From Mycobacteroides chelonae CCUG 47445 (GTDB lineage: Bacteria; Actinomycetota; Actinomycetes; Mycobacteriales; Mycobacteriaceae), in assembly GCF_001632805.1 (NCBI RefSeq), contig NZ_CP007220.1:3038001-3102000 (forward strand): a stretch of 64,000 nt of DNA, written 5' to 3'. Under the pieces are notes generated by a model, which was not told the origin of the DNA, searched no databases, and saw only the letters and a program-made list of their open reading frames with translations. Below, piece after piece: positions 47,150 through 55,544 of this stretch. The first letter of the stretch is position 1. Every line of letters begins with the position of its first letter. The translations under genes were made by a program, and so were the position numbers.

Positions 47150-47983
47150 CTACGCCACCACCATCGGGAAGAACATCGTCTGCAACTGAGTGATCGCAAG
47201 ATTGACCGCCACAATGCAGATCACATTCAGGACCACCGCGGCGTTCACGGCATCGGCAACACCCCGCGGACCGCCCTTGGCCTCCATGCCTCGCTGGCAG
47301 GAGACCACCCCCACAATCGCGGCAAAAATGAAGCCCTTGCCGAGGGTGAACCAAAGATCGATCACCTTGGTAAACGACCCGAAGGACAACCAAAAACTTC
47401 CTGGTGTCACGCCATTGAACGCGGTCGCAATCACGAATGCCGCCCCAACACCCATCGCGATGATGATCACGACCAGAATCGGCGTGACCAGCAGCAACGC
47501 CAGAACGCGCGGCACCACAAGTCGTTGCACAGGGTCAATTCCCAGCGACCGCAAGGCATCGAGTTCCTCGCGAATCGCTCTGGCCCCGAAGTCAGACGCG
47601 ATCGCGGCGGCGGCAGCACCGCCCATCAGCAGGCCGGCTGTCAGTGGCGCCCCCTGCCGCAGCACGGCCACACCCGTGACCGACCCCACCAATGAATTGG
47701 CTCCGACTTGGTTGACGAGGCCTGAGATCTGCACAGCCACCATGCCGCCGAAAGGGATCGCCATCAATATCGCCGGCACGGCCGTCACCTTCAACAAAAG
47801 CCAGGCCTGAACGATGAGTTCGCTGAACGGCAGCCGCCCTGACAGTGCATCGGTCGCGGTGTACCTGAGCACCTGGGCGGCCAGGATCACACTGCGACCG
47901 GTCGTTGTGGCGCTACGTATCGGCACAGAGCCGACCTTCGCGGCCCCGCTCCTAACCAATTGCTCCACCGAGGCGAGGCCCAT
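47150..47983 (-). CDS. yrbEA: YrbE permease A
   Basis: A 277-residue MlaE-type permease with the conserved GARAIREELDALRSLGIDPVQRLVVPR loop and five to six hydrophobic segments. It starts 15 bp after the regulator stop. A TATATT lies 6 bases before the ATG, so a leaderless transcript is possible, and a 9-bp inverted repeat encloses the start codon on read-through mRNA. Confidence 0.92.
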   Translation of the reverse strand: MGLASVEQLVRSGAAKVGSVPIRSATTTGRSVILAAQVLRYTATDALSGRLPFSELIVQAWLLLKVTAVPAILMAIPFGGMVAVQISGLVNQVGANSLVGSVTGVAVLRQGAPLTAGLLMGGAAAAAIASDFGARAIREELDALRSLGIDPVQRLVVPRVLALLLVTPILVVIIIAMGVGAAFVIATAFNGVTPGSFWLSFGSFTKVIDLWFTLGKGFIFAAIVGVVSCQRGMEAKGGPRGVADAVNAAVVLNVICIVAVNLAITQLQTMFFPMVVA

Positions 47984-47992
47984 TGGAGCAAT
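47959..47992 (-). promoter_or_regulatory. Inverted repeat enclosing the yrbEA start codon
   Basis: On the minus strand ATTGCTCCA, then ATG and 13 more bases, then TGGAGCAAT: a perfect 9-bp stem with a 16-base loop holding the start codon. It can fold only on mRNA that begins upstream of the ATG. Confidence 0.6.
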
Positions 47993-47995
47993 ATA
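47990..47995 (-). promoter_or_regulatory. Possible internal promoter -10 of yrbEA
   Basis: TATATT on the minus strand, 6 bases before the ATG, inside the AT-rich end of the regulator gene; no good -35. Confidence 0.4.
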
Positions 47996-47998
47996 ATG

Positions 47999-48763
47999 CT
48001 ATAAATTAATTAAGGGAAGCCTTACCTGACACTCTGCCGGAGGGGGGCCGGCGCCCCCTCCGCCATTCCGGGATGCGGGTACCAGACGCACCATCACTTC
48101 GCACTCACCGTTGAGCGCATCGGGCACGATTGACACCGAGTACTGGGACGCGAGCGCCGGTGAGGTCAAGGCAAGTGCCTCCTCGATGGCACCGCGCTGT
48201 ATTCCGCTGGCAATTTCCGGATGTGTGAGAGCAATCTCGCGCAGCGGGCACGAGCAGATCTTTAGCTCGTGCTCGCCGAAGATACTGGTGACCGTGGATA
48301 CGCGGAATCCGAGCTGGCTGAGGATCTCGAGCGCCACGCTGGCCGGGTCCGGTACGTCAATCTGAAGGATGTGGGCGGAATGGTTCCGCGCCCAGATTCT
48401 CCCGGCATTTGCTGCGAGCTGTTCGCGTGCCGCCTCTGTACTACCGAACTGATCAAGAAGGAGAGGTAGGAAGGTGAAAAGCCGCGAGCGCGGGGCCGCC
48501 TCGTAGTGTGCCGGTGGCCGGCCTCGCCCCGAGCTGCTGCCAGGTACGACATTGACGGCACCCGAGGAGATCAGCTTCGCGAGGTGAAAACGCACGGTCG
48601 TAACATGCAGGCCTACCTGCTCGGCAAGCATCTGGACGCTCATCGGCGCCGGCGCTTCAAGCAAGGCATCAAGGATGACGTTGCGTCGGACATGTTCACC
48701 GGCATAAGCAGCCCGGGCCGGGATGACTTCTTCTATATCGCGCTCAGTGTCCGATTCCATCAT
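47999..48763 (-). CDS. SufR/ArsR-like winged-helix regulator heading the mce locus
   Basis: A 254-residue protein. A winged helix-turn-helix covers about residues 25-90 (SVQMLAEQVGLHVTTVRFHLAKL, wing GRGRPPAHYEA). The C-terminal domain resembles SufR-type sensors, with CSCPLRE at 170-176 and further cysteines at 221 and 245, four in all and potential Fe-S or metal ligands. It lies 15 bp upstream of yrbEA on the same strand, so it is likely both co-transcribed with and a regulator of the mce genes. The GntR or TetR regulators of known mce loci are of different families. Confidence 0.75.
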   Translation of the reverse strand: MMESDTERDIEEVIPARAAYAGEHVRRNVILDALLEAPAPMSVQMLAEQVGLHVTTVRFHLAKLISSGAVNVVPGSSSGRGRPPAHYEAAPRSRLFTFLPLLLDQFGSTEAAREQLAANAGRIWARNHSAHILQIDVPDPASVALEILSQLGFRVSTVTSIFGEHELKICSCPLREIALTHPEIASGIQRGAIEEALALTSPALASQYSVSIVPDALNGECEVMVRLVPASRNGGGGAGPPPAECQVRLPLINL

Positions 48764-48936
48764 TTACCAGTCAAACTCATCGGTGTGCCCACTGCCTGAC
48801 CGGGTGCCTCCAGATGGGATGTCTGTACCGCGACATGGAGACACGACCTGCAGAGAGCCGAACTGTCCTCAGGATCTATCGTGGCACACAATTCTCCACA
48901 CACCCTGCAATCAAGATCTGCAATGTTGCCCGGATG
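48764..48936. other. Non-coding stretch upstream of the mce regulator
   Basis: The larger part of the 212-bp gap between the regulator start and the pgsA3 stop. No convincing small ORF or RNA was seen; the regulator promoter should lie here, but I cannot pick clear -35/-10 boxes. Confidence 0.5.
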
Positions 48937-48965
48937 GTTAATAGCAGAAAATTTCTACTATTAAC
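48937..48965. promoter_or_regulatory. AT-rich 29-bp inverted repeat at the pgsA3/mce junction
   Basis: Arms GTTAATAG (48937-48944) and CTATTAAC (48958-48965), with AGAAA/TTTCT inside; 13 of 14 base pairs match around a single central base. It is 10 bp after the pgsA3 stop and about 174 bp before the regulator ATG. It could be an operator, a bidirectional terminator-like hairpin or an integration scar. Confidence 0.75.
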
Positions 48966-48975
48966 AGCGCGCGGG

Positions 48976-49590
48976 CTACGACGATGCGGATTTGGGCCGA
49001 GGCCGCAGCGCCTGCACCAGGTAGTCGATGCCGGTTATGAGGGTGAGAGCCACCGCCAGCCCCATCAGGACCGCAGCGGCGGTGTGCCAATGACCGGTCA
49101 GCGGCAGCAGATACCCGGCGATCGCCAGGGACTGCACCATGGTCTTGAGCTTGCCGCCACGATTGGCCGGGATCACCCCATGGCGGAGCACCGAGAAACG
49201 CAGCACCGTGATCCCGATCTCGCGCACCAGGATGACCGCGGTAACCCACCACGCAAGATCTCCGAGCACGCTGAGCCCTACCAGTGCCGCACCGACGAGC
49301 GCCTTGTCGGCGATCGGGTCGGCAAGCTGGCCGAACGGGGTGACCAGGCCGTACCGGCGGGCCAGCACGCCGTCGTAGCGGTCGGTGGCGATGGCCAGCG
49401 CGAACACCCCGAAAGCAGCGATGCGCCAGGAGGATTCGTGCCCACCCGCGGTGAACAGGACAGCGATGAACACCGGTACGAGCAGAATGCGCAGCACTGT
49501 CAGGATGTTGGCAATGTTCACCACCGGCACCGGCGCAGCCGAAGCCTCGGAATCAGGCTGGGTTTCCGGTGGCATCGGCACGTCAAACAC
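48976..49590 (-). CDS. pgsA3: CDP-alcohol phosphatidyltransferase (PgsA3)
   Basis: A 204-residue membrane enzyme of phosphatidylglycerophosphate synthase type. The CDP-alcohol motif is complete: Asp70, Asp73, Gly74, Ala77, Arg78, Gly87, Asp91 and Asp95. Four to six hydrophobic segments surround it. In M. tuberculosis the gene (Rv2746c) sits directly before clgR; here the whole mce block separates them. It is divergent from argA with 33 bp between starts. Confidence 0.93.
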   Translation of the reverse strand: MFDVPMPPETQPDSEASAAPVPVVNIANILTVLRILLVPVFIAVLFTAGGHESSWRIAAFGVFALAIATDRYDGVLARRYGLVTPFGQLADPIADKALVGAALVGLSVLGDLAWWVTAVILVREIGITVLRFSVLRHGVIPANRGGKLKTMVQSLAIAGYLLPLTGHWHTAAAVLMGLAVALTLITGIDYLVQALRPRPKSASS

Positions 49591-49611
49591 CCTATCTGTT
49601 CTAGGGCTAGC

Positions 49612-49617
49612 TACTGT
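49612..49617 (+). promoter_or_regulatory. -10 element of argA (leaderless)
   Basis: TACTGT, 6 bases before the ATG at 49624. Confidence 0.5.
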
Positions 49618-49623
49618 TCACGC

Positions 49624-50160
49624 ATGAGCGCTGAAGGTACATCCGGCATCTCGACTAACACGGCTCCCGCGGTGACCGTTCGTCGTGCCCGTACCTCCGA
49701 TGTGCCCGCTATCAAGGCGCTCGTCGACGTCTATGCCGGGCGCATCCTGCTGGAAAAGAACCTTGTGACGCTGTACGAGGCAGTTCAGGAGTTCTGGGTG
49801 GCCGAGTTCGACGGGGACGTCGTGGGCTGTGGCGCCCTGCATGTGCTGTGGTCCGATCTCGGTGAGGTACGCACCATCGCGGTGCACCCCCGGCTCAAGG
49901 GCTCGGGGGTTGGGCACGCGATTGTCAGCCGCCTGCTCGATGTCGCCAGGGAACTTGAACTCAAAAGAGTCTTCGTGCTGACCTTCGAAGTCGACTTCTT
50001 CACCAAACACGGATTCCGCGAGATCGATGGCACCCCGGTGACGGCCGAGGTCTACGAGGAGATGTGCCGGTCCTACGACACCGGTGTGGCCGAGTTCCTC
50101 GACCTGAGCTACGTGAAGCCGAACACGCTGGGCAACACTCGCATGCTCGCCCACCTCTGA
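49624..50160 (+). CDS. argA: N-acetylglutamate synthase (Rv2747-type ArgA)
   Basis: A 178-residue GNAT enzyme making N-acetylglutamate, the first step of arginine synthesis. It is the short mycobacterial form without an amino-acid-kinase domain. Motifs: VRRARTSDVPAIKALVDVYA, acetyl-CoA loop VHPRLKGSGVGHAIVSRLL and FTKHGFREID. The start is set by the leaderless -10 and matches Rv2747 length. Confidence 0.93.
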   Translation: MSAEGTSGISTNTAPAVTVRRARTSDVPAIKALVDVYAGRILLEKNLVTLYEAVQEFWVAEFDGDVVGCGALHVLWSDLGEVRTIAVHPRLKGSGVGHAIVSRLLDVARELELKRVFVLTFEVDFFTKHGFREIDGTPVTAEVYEEMCRSYDTGVAEFLDLSYVKPNTLGNTRMLAHL

Positions 50161-50209
50161 TTTCTGCGCATCGGGCATTCTCGGCGCGATCGTCGGCCAT
50201 GATCGAGGC

Positions 50210-50866
50210 ATGCCACGACTGCGCCAGGTGTCCCGTGCCGAAACCGACGACCGCCTTGTCCATCGGATGTACGACCAGATCTTCGGTGATCGCGATCCGG
50301 TCTCCGATCCCGGCACCACCACAGGCACACCGGGTGACTGGTGGACGGTCTTCGCGCTCGTGCCCGAGGCGCTGAAGCACTCGGTTCAGGGTTTCGCGTT
50401 CTACCGCAGTCCCGATCGCAAGCTGGACCCCGTTCTGCGTGAGCTTGGTCAAACCCGCGCCGGCTGGGCGCGCCGCAGCCAGTTTGTGTTCTCCCAGCAT
50501 TGCAAGTCGTGCCGCATGGTGGGTATGTCCGAGGAGATGATCGCCGCGATCCCGTCGTGGAGTACCGCCGATTGCTTCACCGCAGCGCAGCGAGCCGTGC
50601 TGGCCTACACGGACTGCCTGGTTCTCGACGGGGGCCGGGTGCCCGACGGGATCTTCGCCGCGTTGAAGGCCCACCTCTCCGATGAAGAGATCCTGGAACT
50701 CACCTACATCACGGCCATGTATGAAATGCATGCGGTGATGAGCACGGCCTTGCGTCTGGAATGGGACAACCGCGACGAGCCGATCGTGGAGATCGCCGCC
50801 CCCGAGGGATTCACATCCTTCGATGTAGGCGACGCCATCGCACTGCGGCGCGACGAGAACGCTTAG
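50210..50866 (+). CDS. Carboxymuconolactone decarboxylase / AhpD-like family protein
   Basis: A 218-residue helical protein. The redox-type motif HCKSCRMVG puts His97, Cys98 and Cys101 in the AhpD-like active-site arrangement, followed by the [21 protein letters not shown] helix typical of the family. A peroxidase/disulfide-reductase role or a ring-opening role are both possible. It is not in this position in M. tuberculosis, so it is an insertion between argA and ftsK. Its stop overlaps that of ftsK by 4 bp. Confidence 0.85.
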   Translation: MPRLRQVSRAETDDRLVHRMYDQIFGDRDPVSDPGTTTGTPGDWWTVFALVPEALKHSVQGFAFYRSPDRKLDPVLRELGQTRAGWARRSQFVFSQHCKSCRMVGMSEEMIAAIPSWSTADCFTAAQRAVLAYTDCLVLDGGRVPDGIFAALKAHLSDEEILELTYITAMYEMHAVMSTALRLEWDNRDEPIVEIAAPEGFTSFDVGDAIALRRDENA

Positions 50867-53352
50867 AAGTCTTCGGGCACCGCGCCGTCGTCTTCTTCTT
50901 CCTCGTCGGCTCCCCCGCCGCCGCGGATCGACGCCATCACACTGCCGAGATCCTCGGGTTTCACCATGACCTCGCGCGCCTTGGATCCCTCACTGGGGCC
51001 GACGATTCCGCGCGTCTCCATTAGGTCCATGAGGCGACCCGCCTTGGCGAAACCGACCCGCAGCTTGCGCTGCAGCATCGAGGTCGAGCCGAACTGACTC
51101 GACACCACGAGCTCGACGGCCTGCAAGAAGGCGTCCATGTCGTCGCCGATGTCGGGGTCGACGTCTTCTTTACCGGGACCGCCACCGACCTTGGTCGCGG
51201 TGACACCCTCGGTATAGTCGGGCTCGGCCTGTTCCTTGGCCGCCGACACCACCGCGCTGATCTCCTCGTCGGTGATGAAGGCGCCCTGCATGCGAATTGG
51301 CCGCCCGGCGCCCATCGGCAGGAACAGCCCGTCACCCATACCGATGAGCTTCTCGGCACCGGGTTGGTCCAGGATGACACGGCTGTCCGTCAGCGATGAC
51401 GTCGCAAAGGCAAGCCGCGAAGGCACATTCGTCTTGATCAGACCGGTGACCACGTCCACCGACGGACGCTGGGTGGCCAGCACCAGGTGGATACCGGCCG
51501 CGCGCGCCTTCTGGGTGATGCGGACGATGGCGTCCTCGACGTCACGAGGCGCGGTCATCATGAGGTCGGCCAACTCGTCGACGACGGCGAGAATGAAGGG
51601 GTACGGACGGTACTCACGCTGGCTGCCCAGCGGGGTGGTGATCTCGCCGGAGCGCACCTTCGCGTTGAAGTCGTTGATGTGCCGCACCCGGCTGGCCTGC
51701 ATGTCCTGGTATCGCTGCTCCATCTCCTCGACCAGCCAGGCCAGGGCGGCCGCAGCCTTCTTCGGCGAGGTGATGATCGGGGTGATCAGGTGCGGAATAC
51801 CTTCGTAGGGTGTCAGTTCCACCATCTTCGGGTCGATCAGGATCATCCTGACCTCCTCCGGAGTGGCGCGGGCCAGCAGTGAGACGAGCATCGAGTTGAC
51901 GAAGCTCGACTTACCCGAACCGGTGGAACCGGCAACCAGCAAGTGCGGCATCTTGGCCAGGTTGGCGGAAATGAAGTCGCCCTCGATGTCCTTGCCCAGG
52001 CCGATCAACAGCGGATGGTGATCCGTGCGGGTTTCGGGTGCGGTCAGCACATCGGCCAGTCGCACCATCTCCCGATCGGTATTCGGCACCTCGATGCCGA
52101 CCGCCGACTTACCGGGGATCGGCGCGAGCAAGCGCACGCTGTCGGTGGCCACCGCATACGCGATATTGCGTTGCAGGGCGGTGATTTTCTCCACCTTGAC
52201 GCCGGGGCCGAGCTCAACCTCGTAGCGCGTGACGGTGGGACCACGGTTGAAACCGGTGACCGCCGCGTCGACCTTGAATTGTTCGAGCACTCCGGTGATC
52301 GCGGCGATCATGTCGTCGTTCGCCGCGCTGCTTTCCTTCGGGGGATCTCCCGCGATGAGCAGATCGAGCGAGGGCAGCACGTAGGGGCCCTCGACCACCC
52401 GATCGACAACGGGCATCTGTGGTTTCGGCTTGGACTTCTTGGTCGACTTGACCACGGGCGCCGGCTTGGGAGCCGGGGCGGCGGGCGGCTCCGGGGCCGC
52501 CGCCTCTTCCTCAAGCGGGTAGTTGTCCATCGGGGTGGCACCGCGCGTGAATTCACGCGTCGCCTCGTAGTCGTCTTCGGGTTCGTAGTCCTCTACGTAG
52601 TCCTCGTCGTCCCACTCCTCGTCCCATTCGTCGTAGTCCCTGGGCGAGAACATGTTCCGAAGGGTGTCCGGGATGTCGCGGATCGTGGTGCCGGTCAGCA
52701 GCAGCACCCCGAAGACGATCGCCATCACGAGCAGCGGCGCGGCGATCCACGCGGTGAGGCCTTGCGCGAGGGGCCCGCCGATCACGAAGCCTACGAATCC
52801 TCCCGCGTCCGCTCGCCCCTCTGGGGAATCGGGGGAACCTGCGAACAGATGCCACAGACCCAGGATCGGCAGCGCGACCATGGCGAAGCCCAGTAGCAGG
52901 CGCGGACGCTCCTCCGGGTTCGGCTCGGTGCGCATCAGGAACACGGCGATGACGACTGCGATGATTGGCACCAGCGCAACACCGGATCCCACGACCGCGC
53001 GGAAGACATCGTCGATCCAGCCGCCTACCGGCTTGGCGGCGTGGAACCATGAGCTCGCGCCCACCACGAACGCCAGGCCCAGCAACGCCAGCGCGACACC
53101 ATCGCGCCGGTGACCGTGTTCGATGTCGTGAGCCCTGCCCACGGACCGGAACAGCGTCCCCACGCCATGGGCGCAGGCATGCCACCCGCTACGCGCCCCT
53201 CGGCCCAATGCCACCAGCGGCGTCGTCCAATGCTGGTTACGACGCTGATTACGCCGACGCGGTGCCGGACGACGGGTCGGCGCGGTGTTACGCGACCGGG
53301 GTCCCGATTTGGTGTTCCGGCCACGCGAACGGCTGACAGTCTTACTCGCCAT
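50863..53352 (-). CDS. ftsK: DNA translocase FtsK
   Basis: An 829-residue division-site DNA pump. A basic N-terminus, four or so membrane helices (between about residues 85 and 225) and an acidic then proline/lysine-rich linker precede the motor. Walker [10 protein letters not shown] is at about residues 475-483, Walker B is [12 protein letters not shown], and the C-terminal gamma domain ([31 protein letters not shown]) that reads KOPS-like sequences is complete. A TAGGCT 6 bases before the ATG suggests a leaderless mRNA. Confidence 0.96.
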   Translation of the reverse strand: MASKTVSRSRGRNTKSGPRSRNTAPTRRPAPRRRNQRRNQHWTTPLVALGRGARSGWHACAHGVGTLFRSVGRAHDIEHGHRRDGVALALLGLAFVVGASSWFHAAKPVGGWIDDVFRAVVGSGVALVPIIAVVIAVFLMRTEPNPEERPRLLLGFAMVALPILGLWHLFAGSPDSPEGRADAGGFVGFVIGGPLAQGLTAWIAAPLLVMAIVFGVLLLTGTTIRDIPDTLRNMFSPRDYDEWDEEWDDEDYVEDYEPEDDYEATREFTRGATPMDNYPLEEEAAAPEPPAAPAPKPAPVVKSTKKSKPKPQMPVVDRVVEGPYVLPSLDLLIAGDPPKESSAANDDMIAAITGVLEQFKVDAAVTGFNRGPTVTRYEVELGPGVKVEKITALQRNIAYAVATDSVRLLAPIPGKSAVGIEVPNTDREMVRLADVLTAPETRTDHHPLLIGLGKDIEGDFISANLAKMPHLLVAGSTGSGKSSFVNSMLVSLLARATPEEVRMILIDPKMVELTPYEGIPHLITPIITSPKKAAAALAWLVEEMEQRYQDMQASRVRHINDFNAKVRSGEITTPLGSQREYRPYPFILAVVDELADLMMTAPRDVEDAIVRITQKARAAGIHLVLATQRPSVDVVTGLIKTNVPSRLAFATSSLTDSRVILDQPGAEKLIGMGDGLFLPMGAGRPIRMQGAFITDEEISAVVSAAKEQAEPDYTEGVTATKVGGGPGKEDVDPDIGDDMDAFLQAVELVVSSQFGSTSMLQRKLRVGFAKAGRLMDLMETRGIVGPSEGSKAREVMVKPEDLGSVMASIRGGGGADEEEEDDGAVPEDF

Positions 53353-53358
53353 GGCGAC

Positions 53359-53364
53359 AGCCTA
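53359..53364 (-). promoter_or_regulatory. -10 element of ftsK (leaderless)
   Basis: TAGGCT on the minus strand, 6 bases before the ATG at 53352. Confidence 0.5.
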
Positions 53365-53479
53365 GTCGCAACAGCCACATCTGCACCATCTGCAACACGG
53401 CTAAAACCGCTAGTAAGCAAATGTTTTGTCACCTACGCGAGGCCGCCCCGAGACGGTCTCGTGACCTACGAAACCCGGC

Positions 53480-54022
53480 TCAGCGCTCGGGACGCGGCTT
53501 GGTCTCGCCCAGCCAGGACTGATTCGCCCCGATATAGAACTGATCGCCATTGAAGCTGCTCGCCGAGTGACCCCGGAAGCAGTAAACGCCCTGATCCTTG
53601 GTGACTGCGCATTTGACGGCACGGTAGTTGAAGTAGTTACCGGGCGTGAGTACCGGCGGACGCGTCGCCGGAGTGAACAGCGCGTCATTGGTGATGTCGA
53701 AATGAGCACGCCAATCGCCCGGGAACCAGGCGACTTGGTTCGTACCGGCCGGCGCCCCGGGGAATGAGCCGTTGCAGCCGAAGCTTCCGTCGATCCAGAT
53801 GGCACACGTCAACCCACGTGGCGTCGAAAACCACGCTCCGTCGGTGTCATCACGCAAGAACTGTTCGAAGTCGGCCTGTTTGAACTTGGAGGCGTTATTG
53901 ACGTCGGGATAGGGATTCGGGTCCCCGGGGATGTCTGGATCAGCCATCGCGAAGGCCAGCGATCCGGCAGTAAGTCCCAGCGCCAGCGCGATGAGTGCCA
54001 CCATCCGAGTCAGCAGCCGCAT
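53480..54022 (-). CDS. Exported Cys-rich protein, paralogue of the mce-linked one
   Basis: A 180-residue protein with a signal peptide (MVALIALALGLTAGSLAFAMA). The central pattern C-A-I-W-x-x-G-S-F-G-C-N-G-x-x-PGAPAGTN and the later CAVTKDQGVYC match the protein at 37233-37793, with the same spacing of four cysteines. ATG has a GGGAGGG ribosome site. It lies downstream of ftsK on the same strand; in the other direction it is divergent from an MpaB-type oxygenase. Function unknown. Confidence 0.78.
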   Translation of the reverse strand: MRLLTRMVALIALALGLTAGSLAFAMADPDIPGDPNPYPDVNNASKFKQADFEQFLRDDTDGAWFSTPRGLTCAIWIDGSFGCNGSFPGAPAGTNQVAWFPGDWRAHFDITNDALFTPATRPPVLTPGNYFNYRAVKCAVTKDQGVYCFRGHSASSFNGDQFYIGANQSWLGETKPRPER

Positions 54023-54133
54023 TCCAAGCCCTCCCGATATTCGTGGTTACTGAGTCAGCAAAATAGCGAGGCCGATTGTATTGACGCCGTCGATCCGGCG
54101 CGGGAAAACCGGCCAGACACTTGACAATGAGTG

Positions 54134-54163
54134 TTGCCAACATGCCCGTGCGCTCGCTAGCCT
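54134..54163 (+). promoter_or_regulatory. Promoter of MpaB-like gene (leaderless)
   Basis: TTGCCA (54134-54139), 18 bp, TAGCCT (54158-54163), 6 bases before the ATG at 54170. Confidence 0.55.
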
Positions 54164-54169
54164 TTCCCC

Positions 54170-55534
54170 ATGAGTGGCAATGGCGCCCTATCGCCGGTCA
54201 GCACGCATCCCAATGACTACTACTGGCGGGCAGGCATGAACCTGCGCCCCGCACCCGCCCGGCTGCGCTTCGATGCGATGTGGACCCAATCTCGCAGAGA
54301 CATCCTCGCGCCGTGGATGGACTTCCACGAGATTCCCAGGGAAACGGCGCGTACCCGGCTGCTCGCCGATCACCTCTGGCAGGGCGACGAGCTGATGGAT
54401 GCGGTCGTGGACCGCATCCGGAAGATGCCCGCGCGTCAGGGGCGGGCGATGCTGACCCGGGCCCTTGACCACGGCATCGAATCGATAGAAAACCCGCCGG
54501 CAGAATTTGTCGCGTTGTTCGCGCAGCTCGATAATCCACCCCCGTGGTACGACCCCGCACTCTGGGAGCGGGGCCGCCAGCTATGGAACAACTCCTCCTT
54601 GGCGGCCAAGTTCGGCATGGGGTTCGGCGACACCTTCGGCACCTTTGTGGGCGATGAGGTCGCATACGCAACCGGAGCGACCGGAAGATTCGTCAACGAC
54701 ACCCTGCGGAGAAATCTGGAGACCACCGCGTGGTTCCGCAAGATGACCTATCGCGGAGCCCTGGAACGCTTTTCACAACCTTTCAAGGACACTGTCCTGG
54801 TTCGGCTGATGCACGCACAAGTGCGCGCGGGGCTGCGACGCTCCTGGGGCGACGAACAGTTCGCCCACCACGGCAACCCGATCTCCAATTCGATGATGAT
54901 GGGTGCCGCGATGACCTTCGGGCTCATCCCGCCACTGATCGACCATCAGCACGGGCGCACCCGCAGCATGGCCGATCTGGAAGCAGCCGTGATGTATTGG
55001 GCATACATCGCCTACGTATTCGGCGTCGCCGAGGAGCTGATCCCGAAATCCGTGGCCGAGGGCATGGAGACGATGGACTACATGGTCGCCTACGCCGGCG
55101 GCCCCTCGGAATGGACCGACGTCATGATGACTGCGGCATTCGGCTTCGTGGACAAGGGAATTGCCGGGCGGATCGGCCGAATGGTCTTCACCCCGGTTCT
55201 GGGTGTCGCCGCCTATTACGGCGGCGAGGATCTTGTGCGGGCGCTTGTGCGCGCTACTCCCCTGCGCGACGCCCGCCTCCAACCGTGGACCACGCTGACC
55301 GGCCTCGCGGTGCACGCCAACGTCCAGATGCGGCGGCTCACGGACAGGCTGCCGGGCGCTGAACGGCGTGCACAACAACGCAATGGCGAACTGTTGTGGT
55401 GGTCCGCGACGGTGATCAATCAGGCACTGGCCAGGCTCGGTGGAATGCGGGATACGTCCTACACCCACCACGACGCCACGGCGGCGACACCGGCCGGATG
55501 CCCGGTGCCGCACGCCCCGCGCGTCGGCGCCTAA
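54170..55534 (+). CDS. DUF2236 / MpaB-type oxygenase
   Basis: A 454-residue helical protein of the rubber-oxygenase/MpaB (DUF2236) group, haem-dependent oxygenases of polyisoprene and mycophenolic-acid prenyl side chains. Family segments: MGFGDTFGTFVGDEVAYATGATGRF, LVRLMHAQVRAGLRRSWG with a candidate haem-binding histidine, and HGNPISNSMMMGAAMTFG. No signal peptide was seen. A Ser/Thr/His-containing tail follows. Substrate unknown; the adjacent alcohol dehydrogenase fusion could act on its product (inference). Confidence 0.85.
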   Translation: MSGNGALSPVSTHPNDYYWRAGMNLRPAPARLRFDAMWTQSRRDILAPWMDFHEIPRETARTRLLADHLWQGDELMDAVVDRIRKMPARQGRAMLTRALDHGIESIENPPAEFVALFAQLDNPPPWYDPALWERGRQLWNNSSLAAKFGMGFGDTFGTFVGDEVAYATGATGRFVNDTLRRNLETTAWFRKMTYRGALERFSQPFKDTVLVRLMHAQVRAGLRRSWGDEQFAHHGNPISNSMMMGAAMTFGLIPPLIDHQHGRTRSMADLEAAVMYWAYIAYVFGVAEELIPKSVAEGMETMDYMVAYAGGPSEWTDVMMTAAFGFVDKGIAGRIGRMVFTPVLGVAAYYGGEDLVRALVRATPLRDARLQPWTTLTGLAVHANVQMRRLTDRLPGAERRAQQRNGELLWWSATVINQALARLGGMRDTSYTHHDATAATPAGCPVPHAPRVGA

Positions 55535-55544
55535 CGACCACGGA

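Noticed and set aside
37233..48763. Genomic island carried by an insertion sequence or phage
   Set aside because: No transposase, integrase, tRNA or direct repeat was found at either edge; insertion is argued only from gene order.
48937..48965. Classical Rho-independent terminator of pgsA3
   Set aside because: Stem is AT-rich and no U-tract follows on the minus strand; kept as an inverted repeat of unknown role.
48814..49623. 270-codon N-terminal extension of argA
   Set aside because: It lies antisense to pgsA3, which has a complete CDP-alcohol motif; the argA start is set by the -10 at 49612.
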